DNA from: Diabrotica undecimpunctata | Taxonomy: Eukaryota; Arthropoda; Insecta; Coleoptera; Chrysomelidae | Length of the DNA stretch: 64,000 bases | Direction of reading: 5' to 3' | NCBI RefSeq assembly: GCF_040954645.1 | Contig: NC_092808.1 | Coordinates: 15,243,883 to 15,307,882 of the forward strand | Shown: in pieces, positions 34,314-45,600 of the stretch | How the letters are laid out: each line of letters opens with the position of its first letter | Numbering within the stretch: the stretch's first letter is position 1 | Made by a program: the position numbers and the translations under genes | The notes under the pieces: generated by a model | Databases searched by the model: none | What the model saw: the letters and a program-made list of their open reading frames with translations, nothing else | Told to the model about the DNA's origin: nothing

Positions 34314-36120
34314 TGAAAATAATTTGAAAATAGTTTTAAATCATTTTTGTTTATTGTATTGGTTATTATATAATGATCTTATATGGTTAATAAAAGCATA
34401 ACATATAACATTGATTATAAAACATTATAATATAAGAACAGTTATCTTTTCTCTTTGTACAGTTAAGTATATTATAATCTTCAATTTTATAGAGTCTTCT
34501 TGAGCCAGTCGCAATATCGTCTGCTGTGACGATTATTTGATTATTATTTCTTGTCTATATTTTTTGGCTGGATTTTTGGCTGGCTAAATTGGATCCGGGT
34601 TAAATGATGATGATGATGATGTTGATGATGATGATATTTTTTGGCCTCAAGCAAACAAGCTACTACTACTATCGGTTCACAGCGTTCTCTGACTTCTTCC
34701 GACTATAAATGAATAAATATTAAAATTTTGTTTTACATGTCTAGCGATTTTCTCATATTGATCAAATTTTATAATAAAAACTTAAACGGTAAATAAACCA
34801 ACTCAGTTAGGTGTTACCACTCGTTGGACCAAGTGCATTTTTCGAGCTAGTAATTTTTATGTTTCCTTAAAAATGTAATCCTTTATCAGCGACCTAGTGT
34901 CATAATATTTAAAATGTTTATTATTTTAATTATGTAAATTGAGGGTAACCTCACCTCTAATTTCACGGTTATGTATTTGATTTCAAATACTAGATAGACG
35001 TTTTTCACTGAAGATGGTTCGATAGGACTGCAAACGTTCTGAAAATTTATAAATGTACTTTGGATAATTTTTGATAAAATTTGTACCATTTTAAGAAATT
35101 TAGTTTTTTAAAACTATAGCATACAGCCAACTACTGAAATTTACCTTTTTAAATTTTAAAATAACTAAGTGATGATAATTCATGGTAAACTAAATTTAAT
35201 GCAGATTTTAGTTAAGATTTGTCACATCTTTATGGTGTAGAGAAATTTCTGGATGTAGTAAACAAAAACACTAACAAAGTTTTGATACCAGTGTGCCTAA
35301 TTAGCTATTAAATGTCGTACTTACTTACTTACTTACGTAAAACTTACAATAGAGGTTACAAGGCGGGATTTTGGTGCCTAAAAAATAAATGAAACTAATA
35401 GACTAAGATAAAAAAAACTAGACAAAAAAATAGATTAGAAGGCCCTGAGGTAGCATGGCATCATCTTCTTAGATTATCTGCAAAAAAATTAATAATCTCT
35501 TATTTGTATTTACACCAAAGTCCATTCATATTTCCGACGAATCTGAAACAAAACACTCTAAATGCAAATCAATCTTTCCTACAGATTTTATTAACTTAAG
35601 CACCCCGTTCGGAACAGTTCTTCGAACGGTCGCCACTGAATCTGCGAGTGACAGACATTATTGCCGCCCTTCGCCCCACTATCTTGATTTGAGCTACTTA
35701 AAAATGAATTACAATTATAGACAGCGCCCTCTACTCCGTGACACGTTTGTTACAACCATTGTTGCGACCGGTTGGGATTTTGTATGACCCTTCAAAAATT
35801 AATTACTTAACGTATGTTTGGTGGTCATGTGCGATTGTTGGAGTGACGGATACAGTGTTTTTAGAGGTTAAGGGTCCTTTAAAGTTTGTTTCGTAGTTTG
35901 TTTGCTATAATTAGGGACTAAATAAATTACTGACTGATGGATGACGACAGAAGGGTTTGTATTATGGATTAGGTATATTCGGAAATTCGTTACAAATGTT
36001 TTATCCCATATTCATGATTGTTAAAACGCTGTTGATTTTATGTAATCAATCACGATTATATTAGTATACTATGACGAAAAAAGTAAACAAAATAAAAAAA
36101 CAATACAATGGAAATAATGT
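34314..36120. other. Mostly non-coding stretch
   Basis: It contains a short GAT-rich microsatellite (about 34603-34637) and a Penelope-like scrap (34998-35095). It also has a few TTAC repeats near 35320. The 35590-35780 part is less AT-rich, with no ORF recognised. Confidence 0.4.
34998..35095 (+). repeat. Possible Penelope-type terminal repeat scrap
   Basis: CACTGAAGATGGTTCGATA followed by GCAAACGTTCTGAAAA resembles the CTGAAGATG...CGAAAACGTT pattern near 56700 (read in reverse). I associate this pattern with ends of Penelope-like elements in arthropods. Boundaries are unknown. Confidence 0.35.
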
Positions 36121-36164
36121 ATAGTGAGGACCACAAGTATGGAAACACCTAATTATCTCATATT

Positions 36165-36600
36165 GACGGTATTAGATTTTTATTTCGATGCTGGGCAGCG
36201 GCAAGCCGCTTATATGTATTTCAACCTCTTTAGGTCTCATCAGAGCGGCATATGCCACTGTTCTGAATCGAAACAAAATCTATCCCGTCGTAGGGCAACA
36301 ATTATTGAAATAATTATTTACAGACGTAACAACGGCCATCTAATAACAACAAGAGAAATCATAAGATTTCCTAGCTGCCGAAACTGAATTCAAATCTTTA
36401 CCACTGTGCTTTCTACAACTTGCAGAGCAAGCAGATTGATGAATTAGTCGGCAAGGCAATCTAAAATATGCATTCCACCTGCCGTTCATCATGGTCAAAA
36501 TTCGTAGTGAATTCAGTTTCTGGTACTCCAAATAGAGTAAAGAAATAAAACATAATGACGATATTAGATTTTTATTTCGATGCGGGGTAGTGGCAAGTCG
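36165..36600. repeat. 44 bp imperfect direct repeat flanking about 350 bp
   Basis: 36165-36208 and 36557-36600 match over 44 bp with about five differences. Both read ATTAGATTTTTATTTCGATG in the middle. The pair lies just before the hAT-type transposase relic. It may mark an insertion or a tandem duplication within that element's 5' region. Confidence 0.6.
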
Positions 36601-36639
36601 GCATAGAGCGGCAATAGAAGAGTTATTGAGCTAAATACT

Positions 36640-38151
36640 CATGTATTTAAAAAAATGGTCGACACAGTTCGTGATTGTTTGTTCTACTCCTTAGCCCTGA
36701 ACGAATCTGTTGATATTACTGACACAAATCAGCTATTAATTTTTGTTAGATACATCAGTGAAGATTTTTGTGTAACTGAGAAACTTCTAAAACTGCACCA
36801 CATGGAAGACGGGACCAAAGGTATAAATATATTTGAAACAGTTAGTGACGCCGTGAAAAATATAGGCGGTTTTCAAAAGTGATCTTGCGTTTGTACCTAC
36901 GGAGCAAAAGCAATGACGGGACGCATAACGGGATTGGCTGGACTTTTGCGGGAAAATGGTGTTAACTGTATTTTGTTTCATTGCATTATCCATCAAGAGG
37001 CTCTCTGCGGAAAGATAATTAAAATTAACTATATTCTGAAAACTGTAGTGCAGATAGTAAACAGCTTAAGGGGAGGAAACAGAGCTCAGCGACATCGAAA
37101 ATTTATCTCTTTCTTGGAGGAATTAAATACTGAATATAAGGACGTCCCCCTACATTCAAAGATACGCTGGTTGAGTGCAGGTAAATGCCTTAGACTTTTG
37201 TTTCTTTAAGAAAAAAAATCTTACTGTTTTTGAAATGAAAATTGTTATTAACACGGATGTATTTATAACAAAGCTTAAGAACAAAACATTTCTTCATAAA
37301 CTGGCATTTCTAACATACATTATCTCCCACTTAAACACATTAAACCTACAACTCCAGGAAAAAAATAAGACAGTATCAAATTTGGTTGGTCAAATTGAGA
37401 CATTTTGCAAAAACTTGAACTTTTTGAGAACTGCATGAAAATAAACGACCTCACATATTTTCCTGCATGTTTCGAAATAAATAAAGAAGAAAAAATAATC
37501 GATTTCTCGAGGTTTGCAAAAGTTATTAGAGAAATAAAAGGAGAATTCGATTAAAGAGCTTCGGAATCTGATGCACTAAAACCCATATTGAGCTTTTTAA
37601 CAATCCAATGAGAGTCAACATCCAGAACCAATCAGCCGAATACCAATTAGAGCTGTGCGAACTACAGACCGATTCGTTTTTTCAAGCAAAGAAAAATGAA
37701 GACATTAGTACCTTTTGAAAGTTAGTCTCCAAGGATCGTTTTCCTAAACTTCGTAACTTTGCATTGAAACTATATTCAGTGTTTGATAGTACGTATATAT
37801 GTGAAAGTACATTTTTTGCTTTGAACCATATTAAATCTAAAATACGTAATCGCATGGAAAACGATTCTCTGGAAGCATGTATTAGACTCACTACGACTAG
37901 CATAGATATAGATGTGCAAAAGTTAGTAGAGGATAAACCCTTGAGTCAAGTATCCCATTGATTTTTTATTTTATGTTAAATTTTAAACATAATAGGTAAA
38001 TTGTCATAAAATACTTGTAAATAATATTTCATTTGCATATTATTTTTTAAAATAAACTTTTTGAACGAGTCGAGTTCTCTGACCGTTCATAATAATTTCA
38101 AATTTAATACGGCCCGCAACGTCTAAAAGGTTGGACCCTTGGACCACACTG
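36640..38151 (+). pseudogene. hAT/ZBED-type transposase relic (GTF2IRD2/SCAND3-like group)
   Basis: Plus-strand frames 36655-36882, 36913-37209, 37175-37438 and 37764-37961 line up as one protein. The order is FVRYISEDFCVTEKLL, then ILFHCIIHQEALCGKI, RKFISFLEELNTEYKDVPLHSKIRWLS, LAFLTYIISHLNTLNLQLQEKN and, at the C-terminus, YICESTFFALNHIKSKIRNRM, the hAT dimerisation segment. The Asp/Glu catalytic residues cannot be assigned with certainty. Four or more frame breaks are present and the BED zinc finger is missing. The sequence around 38101-38151 (AACGTCTAAAAGGTTGGACC to CCACACTG) resembles an hAT terminal repeat, CAGTG reading inward, so the right end is probably 38151. I did not find a matching left end or 8 bp duplication. 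Confidence 0.75.
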
Positions 38152-38579
38152 CCATAGATTATAATCTGTATAATTCGGTACCTCGGAGGTAAAGGACACT
38201 ATGTAGATTTTCTTAGTTTTTCAGAAGAGCAGTTTTAAAATTTTTTAAATTTGTAATCAGTAAATACTACCAAAATTTCTTATATTTAACCAAGATTAAT
38301 ATATTATTATTGTGGTGTTGTATAATCGTTTTTCATTCCATGAAGTGTTATATACCTGAGGTTTACCGTTCATTATTTAAATTTTTTTAAAATGTGTAGT
38401 TGGACATAGTGTTGTTTACCTCTAACAACTTTTTTAAATAATGTAGCATTGCATGTTAACGTCTTTACGAAATAAACAATACAAACACATTAAACAGCCT
38501 ATACTATTATTTTATTAGAGGTAAATATTATAATGATATAATAATTAAGTAAAATTATAGACGACAAGTTTCAAAATTG

Positions 38580-40232
38580 TTAAAGATACTCCATATCATC
38601 TTCATCTTCTTGTGGGTAATCGTTTGTGGCTACATCGCTATGTAATAAATTTTGATAAAACGCATGACAAACTGACGGAACAAAAGGCAGTAGTGCAACT
38701 AACTCATTGTACTTTTGTTTTGTGATTGGTAATGAGATTACTGAGACTTGATTTAATTTGGCTGGAAACGTTACTTGCTGTCTTCGATACCTCATGAAGT
38801 CCGCTTCATACATATTTTGATTATTGAAATCGGTCTTATAAAAGAACTTTCCAATGTGTTCTTGTTGGACTTGTAGGAAAACACATGTTGACAGTAGAAC
38901 GGTCTTTATTAACATTTTTTTTCTACTTACAAAGGGAGGATTAGATGACAATTTCTTATCGAACAGCGTTTTGAAGTTTTTGAAATCTGCAAGTTCCATA
39001 TTGTGCACTGTGTGTTTACCTGTTGTTTGCCTAACTAGTTGTTGCCAGTCCCATGGTGTTAAAATGGCCAAATTGGAGAGTTTCTTTCTTTTTCTTTCGA
39101 TTAAAGCATGAACAGTGTCTGCTTCCATATGTGTGCCCTTTCAGTAAAAACTTTTGAGTGATCGTCTTTATTTGCAGTATTCAAAAATAGCACATTATAA
39201 TACTTATATTTTTATTTTGTGCATAGCAGTTATCGGTCCAAAGAGTGATGTACTCTACTTGACTACCTGGAATTGTATTGTCAGCCAATTTCAAAATTGA
39301 CGAGGCAATTTCATTTGCACCTCGGGCCCCTTTCGATTCGTCCCACATTATACATTGTACAGAAGAATCACTGGCATCATGTAATGTAAAATTTAATGTT
39401 CAAAGCTTTCTTTTGTAGAAACTAATACAATTATTTGTTAGTGGTAAAGGCAAACATTTTTGCAAATCACCAGATAGTACTTTGTATTTTGGTGACACTT
39501 TAGCTATTATAAAGTCCAATTGTTTTAAGTTATACCGAGTTTAAGATTCAATTAGGTGAGCATCATGATCAGCCTGTACACTGGTTAGTTCATCTGCAGT
39601 AAGATTATTTTTTAATTGAGCGGTGAATGTACTGCATGTATCTCTTTCGGGTGGTTTAAACGACAACTTGAAGTCTTTATTAAAAATATCTGCGTACAAC
39701 CACTTTTTTGCTCTGAGCTTTATATCTACATGTCTTTCATTGCATTCATCAATGTACAGTTGATACATCTTTTCTATTTTAAGTTCTGTGCCCAGATAAT
39801 CTCTCTTACTCATTTCTCTGGAATAATGACTCTCGTATTTTGGGAATGATTTAATATGTTGATGTATACTATTTATGGTTTCGGTAGGAGTTTTATTGGT
39901 TGGCGTGTGTCTACCTCTTTGATCAGCTTTTATTAAACCTCCTGGCTCAATTTTTTTCAACATATTTACTACTACTAAATTAGATATACAAAGTGTGTTT
40001 ACAAACATAACCTTGCACACCTTCAATAGCTGATTGTTTACTGTAAAATGGTAATGTAGTGTATTATTTTTAGATTTGGTAGAATTTAGATCTTTTTTTC
40101 TTGATCGAAGAGTAGGTTGGATGTCGATACATAAGAAGATACATTGCTTTTTAAGATCTGAAACGTTTGTCTCAGTCCAGTATGAGTTGAAAATTTTTTG
40201 TCTTTTGTATTCTGGCAATCTCTGGACAAAAA
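38580..40232 (-). pseudogene. Relic of an arthropod multicopy gene family with RNase H-like motifs (possibly DUF7869 type)
   Basis: Minus-strand frame 40218-39541 starts after an acceptor-like TTTTTGTCCAG at 40232, so an exon upstream is likely. It reads RGRHTPTNKTPTETI, HIKSFPKYESHYSREMSKR, LGTELKIEKMYQLY, FNKDFKLSFKPPERDTC. The same frame continues past stops at about 39540 and 39418, with QCIMWDESKGARGANEIAS and TLWTDNCYAQNKN. A 2-base frameshift at about 39128 leads into frame 39128-38580 (MEADTVHALIERKRKK, ending DEDDMEYL). The Asp-containing WDES and TDNCYAQNKN stretches look like the first two acidic strands of an RNase H-like fold. I have seen such proteins as uncharacterised, multicopy arthropod loci. 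That they are transposases is inference. Confidence 0.65.
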
Positions 40233-40722
40233 CAAAAATATTGATTTAAGGCAATGAATTCTAAATAATTTTACAAATTAGCAAACACTTCTTGCTGGAA
40301 CACTGTTTTTATAGTATACATGAATTTGTTTGAACTATTAGTGTGGTCGTTTTTATGAAAACTATTTTACACCTAATTGAATTGTTTGTTTTTAAATTTT
40401 TATATTTCTACTTTTCACTGTATATGTTATATTATGTGTTCTTGTATTATTTTCTAGTTATTTCCTATGTATACATAAGTGACTTATTTATATTGTGACA
40501 TGACAGGTAGTGTACACTATGTAAAAATTGTCAATAAACGTATTTATCTAACATTCATAACCTTCAAACTGACTGTAAACCTTTTTTTTAATTTCTTAAC
40601 AAATATAACTTAGCAAGTACAACATACTTTTTGTACGCCTATTTTATTTTTTTTACCCCTTTAATCAGCTACGTGGTTAATGCGGATATTGTCTAAATGT
40701 AAAAAAATATCTATCTGTCTAT
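40233..40722. other. Non-coding flank of the retrovirus
   Basis: AT-rich sequence with no feature recognised. The upstream exon of the preceding relic may lie here on the minus strand. Confidence 0.35.
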
Positions 40723-40726
40723 GCAT

Positions 40727-41238
40727 TGTAATGTACCTACCTACTCACATGTAAGATAATTAAAGTATCTATGTATTTCTATATAGTTTTTAGTCACCTG
40801 GTATATGTTATTTACAATTATGAAAAGTTCTCATGTATAATCACTAATAATTATTTGCTGTTAGAAATCAGAATCAATACTCTTCATAAATATTTTCCTA
40901 TTTAGAATAAATAAGTTTCGCTAGTTTATTCACCTAATACTTCGTATCTATGGAATAATAATAATTTATTTCTCTTATTTCTTTGTTCGATAAGCTATCC
41001 GTATTTGCTATTTTAATATTAATATTTGAGTCCAATCTCTTGTACTCAAATCCATCCAAAAACATCGTTAAATAATTGTAGATAACAGAACTTATATATT
41101 CATAGTTTTAAGAAATAACAAGCAGAGTGTAATTTTCATCCTCTAATATAATAAATTTATACATGTCAATATATTCTGTTTAATTCCAAAACAAAGAGTT
41201 AGTCCGGAGAAGAAATAAACGCATAGTATTCCATAACA
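40727..41238 (+). repeat. 5' LTR of the retrovirus
   Basis: 512 bp, beginning TGTAATG and ending CATAACA (TG...CA ends). It is indistinguishable by eye from 48789-49300. An AATAAA lies inside (at about 40915) and another near the end (about 41216). Confidence 0.95.
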
Positions 41239-41243
41239 AAATT

Positions 41244-41261
41244 TGGTGTCAGAACGTGGGA
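41244..41261 (+). promoter_or_regulatory. Primer binding site, tRNA-Leu type
   Basis: TGGTGTCAGAA begins five bases after the LTR. It is complementary to a 3' end ...TTCTGACACCA, which fits insect tRNA-Leu as I remember it. The following bases continue the match with one extra base. It primes minus-strand DNA synthesis. Confidence 0.75.
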
Positions 41262-41488
41262 TATTAGTAGCAGAGTTCCTCTGATTGCTGATAGAAGGAG
41301 AGCTGAGGAATTTTTGAATTGACTTGTTTCCTTCGAGGAATCATTCAAAAAAAAACTGTCAGTGTGGAAAAATCGCCACTACAACTAATTACATTGGGGT
41401 CCAGTACATCCAGTTCGAAATCCAGTTCCAGTCATAACCCAATTGTAGTTCCATCGGAAGTAGAGGTGAACCCGTGGAATAATAGACT

Positions 41489-41520
41489 ATGCGACCAACA
41501 ACAATATTCTACTTGTAAGT
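41489..41520 (+). promoter_or_regulatory. Leader ATG and splice donor for env mRNA
   Basis: An ATG at 41489 is followed by a donor, ACTT|GTAAGT, with the cut after 41514. Without splicing this ATG opens a nine-codon ORF whose TAA stop (41516-41518) lies inside the donor. Splicing to the acceptor TTTGTTTCAG ending at 46738 puts the same ATG in frame with env. Gag's ATG at 41569 lies downstream of the donor and so is only on unspliced RNA. This is inference from motifs and phase. Confidence 0.7.
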
Positions 41521-41568
41521 ACATTCTATCTTAAATTCTGTCTCATATTTTAAAAATCTTGTAAACGT

Positions 41569-42660
41569 ATGTCTACTTTATATCCTGATATAAGTAACTT
41601 ATTTGACGAACAAATACCTTCTCCCGACTCAAATTCTCTTTCAAATTCTTCTACTTCTAATTCAAATAAAATGTCAATATCAATTGAAATAGCTGAAAAA
41701 CTTCTCATTCGATTTGATGGTACAAAATCAAAATTATACGAATTCATAGACAATTGTGATAAAGCATACAATTTAGTAAATCCGCAATCCAAACCCATCT
41801 TATTAGCCATTATAGAAACTAAATTAACCGATAAAGCTAGGGCCATAACTAGAAACAGAACATTTGACGAATGGAAAGATTTAAAAGACTTCTTATTAGA
41901 TGCTTATTCTGAACGCCGAACTGAAGGTCAGTGGCAATTGGAATTACATTCCTTACGTCAAATGCCCAGTGAAAATGTAATGTCATTTGCAAATAAAGTT
42001 GAAAATTGCTATATAAAATTAATAAATACACTTGATCCAGACTTATCTCCAGATGCAAGAAATGCATGTACTAAACTCTTAAAAACTCAAGCACTAAATG
42101 TCTTTATTAGAGGATTAAACAAAGACCTCTCTATTTTAATCAAAGCCCGAAATCCAGATTCCTTAGAAAGAGCTGTTGCTATAGCAATTGCCGAAGAACA
42201 AGAACAGTTATCAAGACAAGAAATTTTCAGACCATTCTGTAATATTTGCAAACGAAATAACCATTCCTCAAATAACTGTCGATATAAAAACAATTCAGAT
42301 AGAAATGTTAGACATCTTCAAAATTCTAGTTTTCAAAACCCAAAATATCCTAATTCAAATCTTCAAAGGTCAAATTCTCAAAATCAAAATTATAAACCTT
42401 CAAATTCAAATTCCAATTCTGATTTTCCTCCAAACTTAAGAAAAGAAAATACCAACACTTCCCAACGTTTTTGCAGATACTGCAAAAAACCAGGTCACGT
42501 TATAGAAGAATGTAGAAAACGCGAATTTAACAATAAAAACAAAAATCCAACAAATTCTTTAAACTTCCAGAATCCTCGACAACCAACGGTCGATTCTCGA
42601 GGAGTTCGTTCAGTTCAGGCCGTATCACAACCATCAACTTCTCAGTCACTTCCTATGTAG
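41569..42660 (+). CDS. gag: Retroviral Gag (capsid and nucleocapsid)
   Basis: Gag, 363 residues, forms the particle core and packages RNA. A Ser-rich N-terminus leads into a helical capsid region (about residues 45-210, including IETKLTDKARAI and WQLELHSLRQMPSENVMSF, typical of Ty3/gypsy capsids). Two CCHC zinc knuckles follow, FCNICKRNNHSSNNC and FCRYCKKPGHVIEEC, separated by an Asn/Ser/Gln-rich linker. The start ATG at 41569 is the first on the genomic RNA after the short leader ORF. The frame ends at 42660, overlapping pol by about 100 bases. Pol is read from the -1 frame via a slippery site at 42558. No breaks. Confidence 0.92.
   Translation: MSTLYPDISNLFDEQIPSPDSNSLSNSSTSNSNKMSISIEIAEKLLIRFDGTKSKLYEFIDNCDKAYNLVNPQSKPILLAIIETKLTDKARAITRNRTFDEWKDLKDFLLDAYSERRTEGQWQLELHSLRQMPSENVMSFANKVENCYIKLINTLDPDLSPDARNACTKLLKTQALNVFIRGLNKDLSILIKARNPDSLERAVAIAIAEEQEQLSRQEIFRPFCNICKRNNHSSNNCRYKNNSDRNVRHLQNSSFQNPKYPNSNLQRSNSQNQNYKPSNSNSNSDFPPNLRKENTNTSQRFCRYCKKPGHVIEECRKREFNNKNKNPTNSLNFQNPRQPTVDSRGVRSVQAVSQPSTSQSLPM
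42558..42596 (+). promoter_or_regulatory. -1 ribosomal frameshift signal in gag-pol overlap
   Basis: T TTA AAC (42558-42564) lies in the gag frame as an X XXY YYZ heptamer. Five bases later a hairpin can form: GAAT with ATTC and CGAC with GTCG around an AACCAACG loop (42570-42596). The -1 frame is open from 42564 through protease and RT. No ATG occurs in that frame until 43641, so pol must be made by frameshifting. Confidence 0.85.
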
Positions 42661-45600
42661 ATTTACCCTTAGTAAATAATTCTAATCCATCCTCTTGCAA
42701 GTTTCTAATCGATACAGGCGCAGATATTTCTTTAATTAAATATTCAAAAATACTAAACATTCCAAAAATTTATTCTAAGTCTATTACTCTACGAGGCATT
42801 GATAAAAATGTCTTAAATCCAAATAAAACTATATGTAGTTGTAACGTAAATTTCAAGATAAAAGATTTTGTCCAAACTCATGTTTTCTATGTCGTAGAAG
42901 ACGATTTTCCTCTTCATTTCGACGGTATATTAGGTAGCGATTTTTTTGAAATAAATAAATGCCAAATTGATTATAAAGAAAATAAATTAAACTTTAAAAA
43001 TTGTTCTATTTCAATCGAATATATAAAATCTCCATTAAACAATGACAATGACGAATTTCTGAGAGATCAAAATATCGAGACAAGTTCTAATATCGATGAA
43101 ATATTTCCTTATGATGCTAAATCCATAGAGGATCATTCTTATTTAGAAACCAATGATATCCAAATAACCTTAAGTAGTGAAGAACTACTATCCAATCCAA
43201 TTCAATCTAAATCTAACTCTAAATCCAAAGAAAATTCAAGTCCAAAATGTGTAAAATCCACTGAGATATGCACAAATAAAACTTGTAACTCTTCACGAAA
43301 TCATAAATCAAAATCCTGTTCAGAAGAAAAATCCTGTTCAGACGATCTTATACTAAATCAAAACTCTAATTCTAACTCAAGAAGTAATAAAACTATTCTA
43401 TCCGCAAGAACTGAAACAATTGTTCAAATTAAAGTAATAAATAATGAATTAAGCGAAGGATTATGTCCCGAACGCGAAATCTTTAAAGGTGTATTTTTAT
43501 GTCCTAGTGTTGTTAAAGTAAAAAATGATTTCTTTTTAACCTCAATCGTAAACACTACTGAAACGGATGTTGAATTAAACGATATTCAAGTAGCAATAGA
43601 AAAAATTCCAAATTTACAAAACAATGCAAATATACGAAAAATGTCTTCTTATAAAGATAATACGAATTCTAACAGAATTGCTAAATTAAAAAATGCCTTG
43701 AGAACAGATCATTTAAATAGTGAAGAAAAATCATCTTTAATTTCTATTTGCAAGGAGTACAATCATATCTTTTATCTGGAAGGAGATCAACTTACCAGTA
43801 CAAATGCCATAACTTGCAAAATTCCTTTAAATTCTAATGTACCTATTAGCACTAAATCATACAGGTATCCTGAAGTACACAAACATGAAGTCGAAACTCA
43901 AATAAAAGGTATGCTAGATCAAGGTATTATCGAAGAATCAACTTCGCCATGGAATTCGCCCCTTTGGGTTGTGCCAAAAAAGGCCGATGCTTCGGCAAAG
44001 AAGAAATGGCGAATTGTTATAGACTATCGACGACTAAATGATATTACTATAGGAGATTCATTTCCACTTCCGAATATAGTCGATATATTAGACCAATTGG
44101 GTCATTCAAAATATTTTTCAACAATAGATTTAACATCAGGATTTCACCAGATCAAAATGGATCCTGAGGATTCTCCAAAGACTGCTTTCTCAACTCCGTC
44201 TGGACATTATCAATATTCACGAATGCCATTTGGATTAAAAAATGCTCCCAGTATTTTTCAAAGGCTAATGAATACTGTCCTCTCAGGAATACAAAATTAC
44301 AGATGTTTTGTCTATCTCGACGATATAGTCATTCATGCCGATACATTAGAAAATCATAATAAAAGATTAAAAGAAGTATTCGAAAAATTGTCTACATTCA
44401 ACTTAAAAATACAACCAGATAAGTGCGAATTTTTTCGTCGCGAAGTAATGTATTTAGGACATTTAATAACTGAATTTGGTGTCAAACCGGACGAAAAAAA
44501 GGTATGTGCTGTTACAGATTTTCCTATACCCAGAACACAAAAAGATATTAAGAGCTTTTTGGGTCTCACTGGTTATTATAGACGCTTTATAAAAAATTTC
44601 AGTGCTTTAACACAACCTTTAACAAAACTGCTGAGGAAAAATGTTGAATTTAATTGGACAAGCATTCAACAACAGTCATTTGAGAACCTGAAATCAATAC
44701 TTTGTTCAGAACCAATACTTCAGTATCCAGATTTTACCAAACCCTTTGTCTTAACAACGGATGCTAGTAATTATGCAATAGGGTCCATACTTTCTCAAGG
44801 TAAAGTACCAGATGATTTACCTATTGCTTATGCTAGTCGTACCTTGAACAAAGCGGAATCAAACTATAGCACAACAGAAAAAGAATTACTTGCAATTGTA
44901 TGGAGTGTTAAACACTTTAGACCATATTTGTACGGAAATAAATTTTTCATTTATACGGATCATAAACCACTCACATGGCTATTTAATGTAAAAGATCCCG
45001 GATCAAGACTCGTTAGGTGGAGATTAGCATTAGAAGAATATAGCTATGAAATTATTTATAAACCAGGTAAATTAAATCAAAATGCTGATTGTTTAAGTCG
45101 TCCTCCTTTAACCATATCTGAAACAAATATTTGCGAAGAAAACAAAAACCCGGCAACAATCACCTTACAAATAAACAAAATGAGTAAAGAAAATAATGAC
45201 ACTTATTCACAGTTCTTATCTAAATCCGAAACTATATTAATAACAAATGATAATATAAAAGAAACAAATGAAAAGATTACATCATTTTCACAAAATTTAG
45301 CATTGTTTGTTTCCGTAGATTTAAATTTTAATGAGATCGTTCAGAAACAAATAAATAAACAATTCAGTCATATAGAAAAATTGAAAGCCAAAAATCCAAG
45401 ACTAAATGACATTATATATATTTCTGATCAAAATAAAAACTTTTATTACATATTTATAAAAAATAATTATTGGGACAATACCTCTTATGAAGATATATTT
45501 AATTCCCTAATAAAATTAAGAGACTGGTTATTAAACGATAAAATATTAAAAATTTGCCTACCCAGAATAACTTTTAGCTACGATAAATTAAGTTGGGGAA

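Noticed and set aside
36121..36145. Possible left hAT end (GTGAGGACCAC)
   Set aside because: The match to the right end at 38151 is weak and there is no 8 bp duplication.
36124..36387. ORF before the hAT relic
   Set aside because: It overlaps the imperfect direct repeat and has no BED-finger or other motif, so it is not counted as the missing N-terminus.
41319..41534. Plus-strand ORF in the retroviral leader
   Set aside because: It lacks an ATG start and its phase across the predicted splice meets a stop. The ATG at 41489 in another frame fits env instead.
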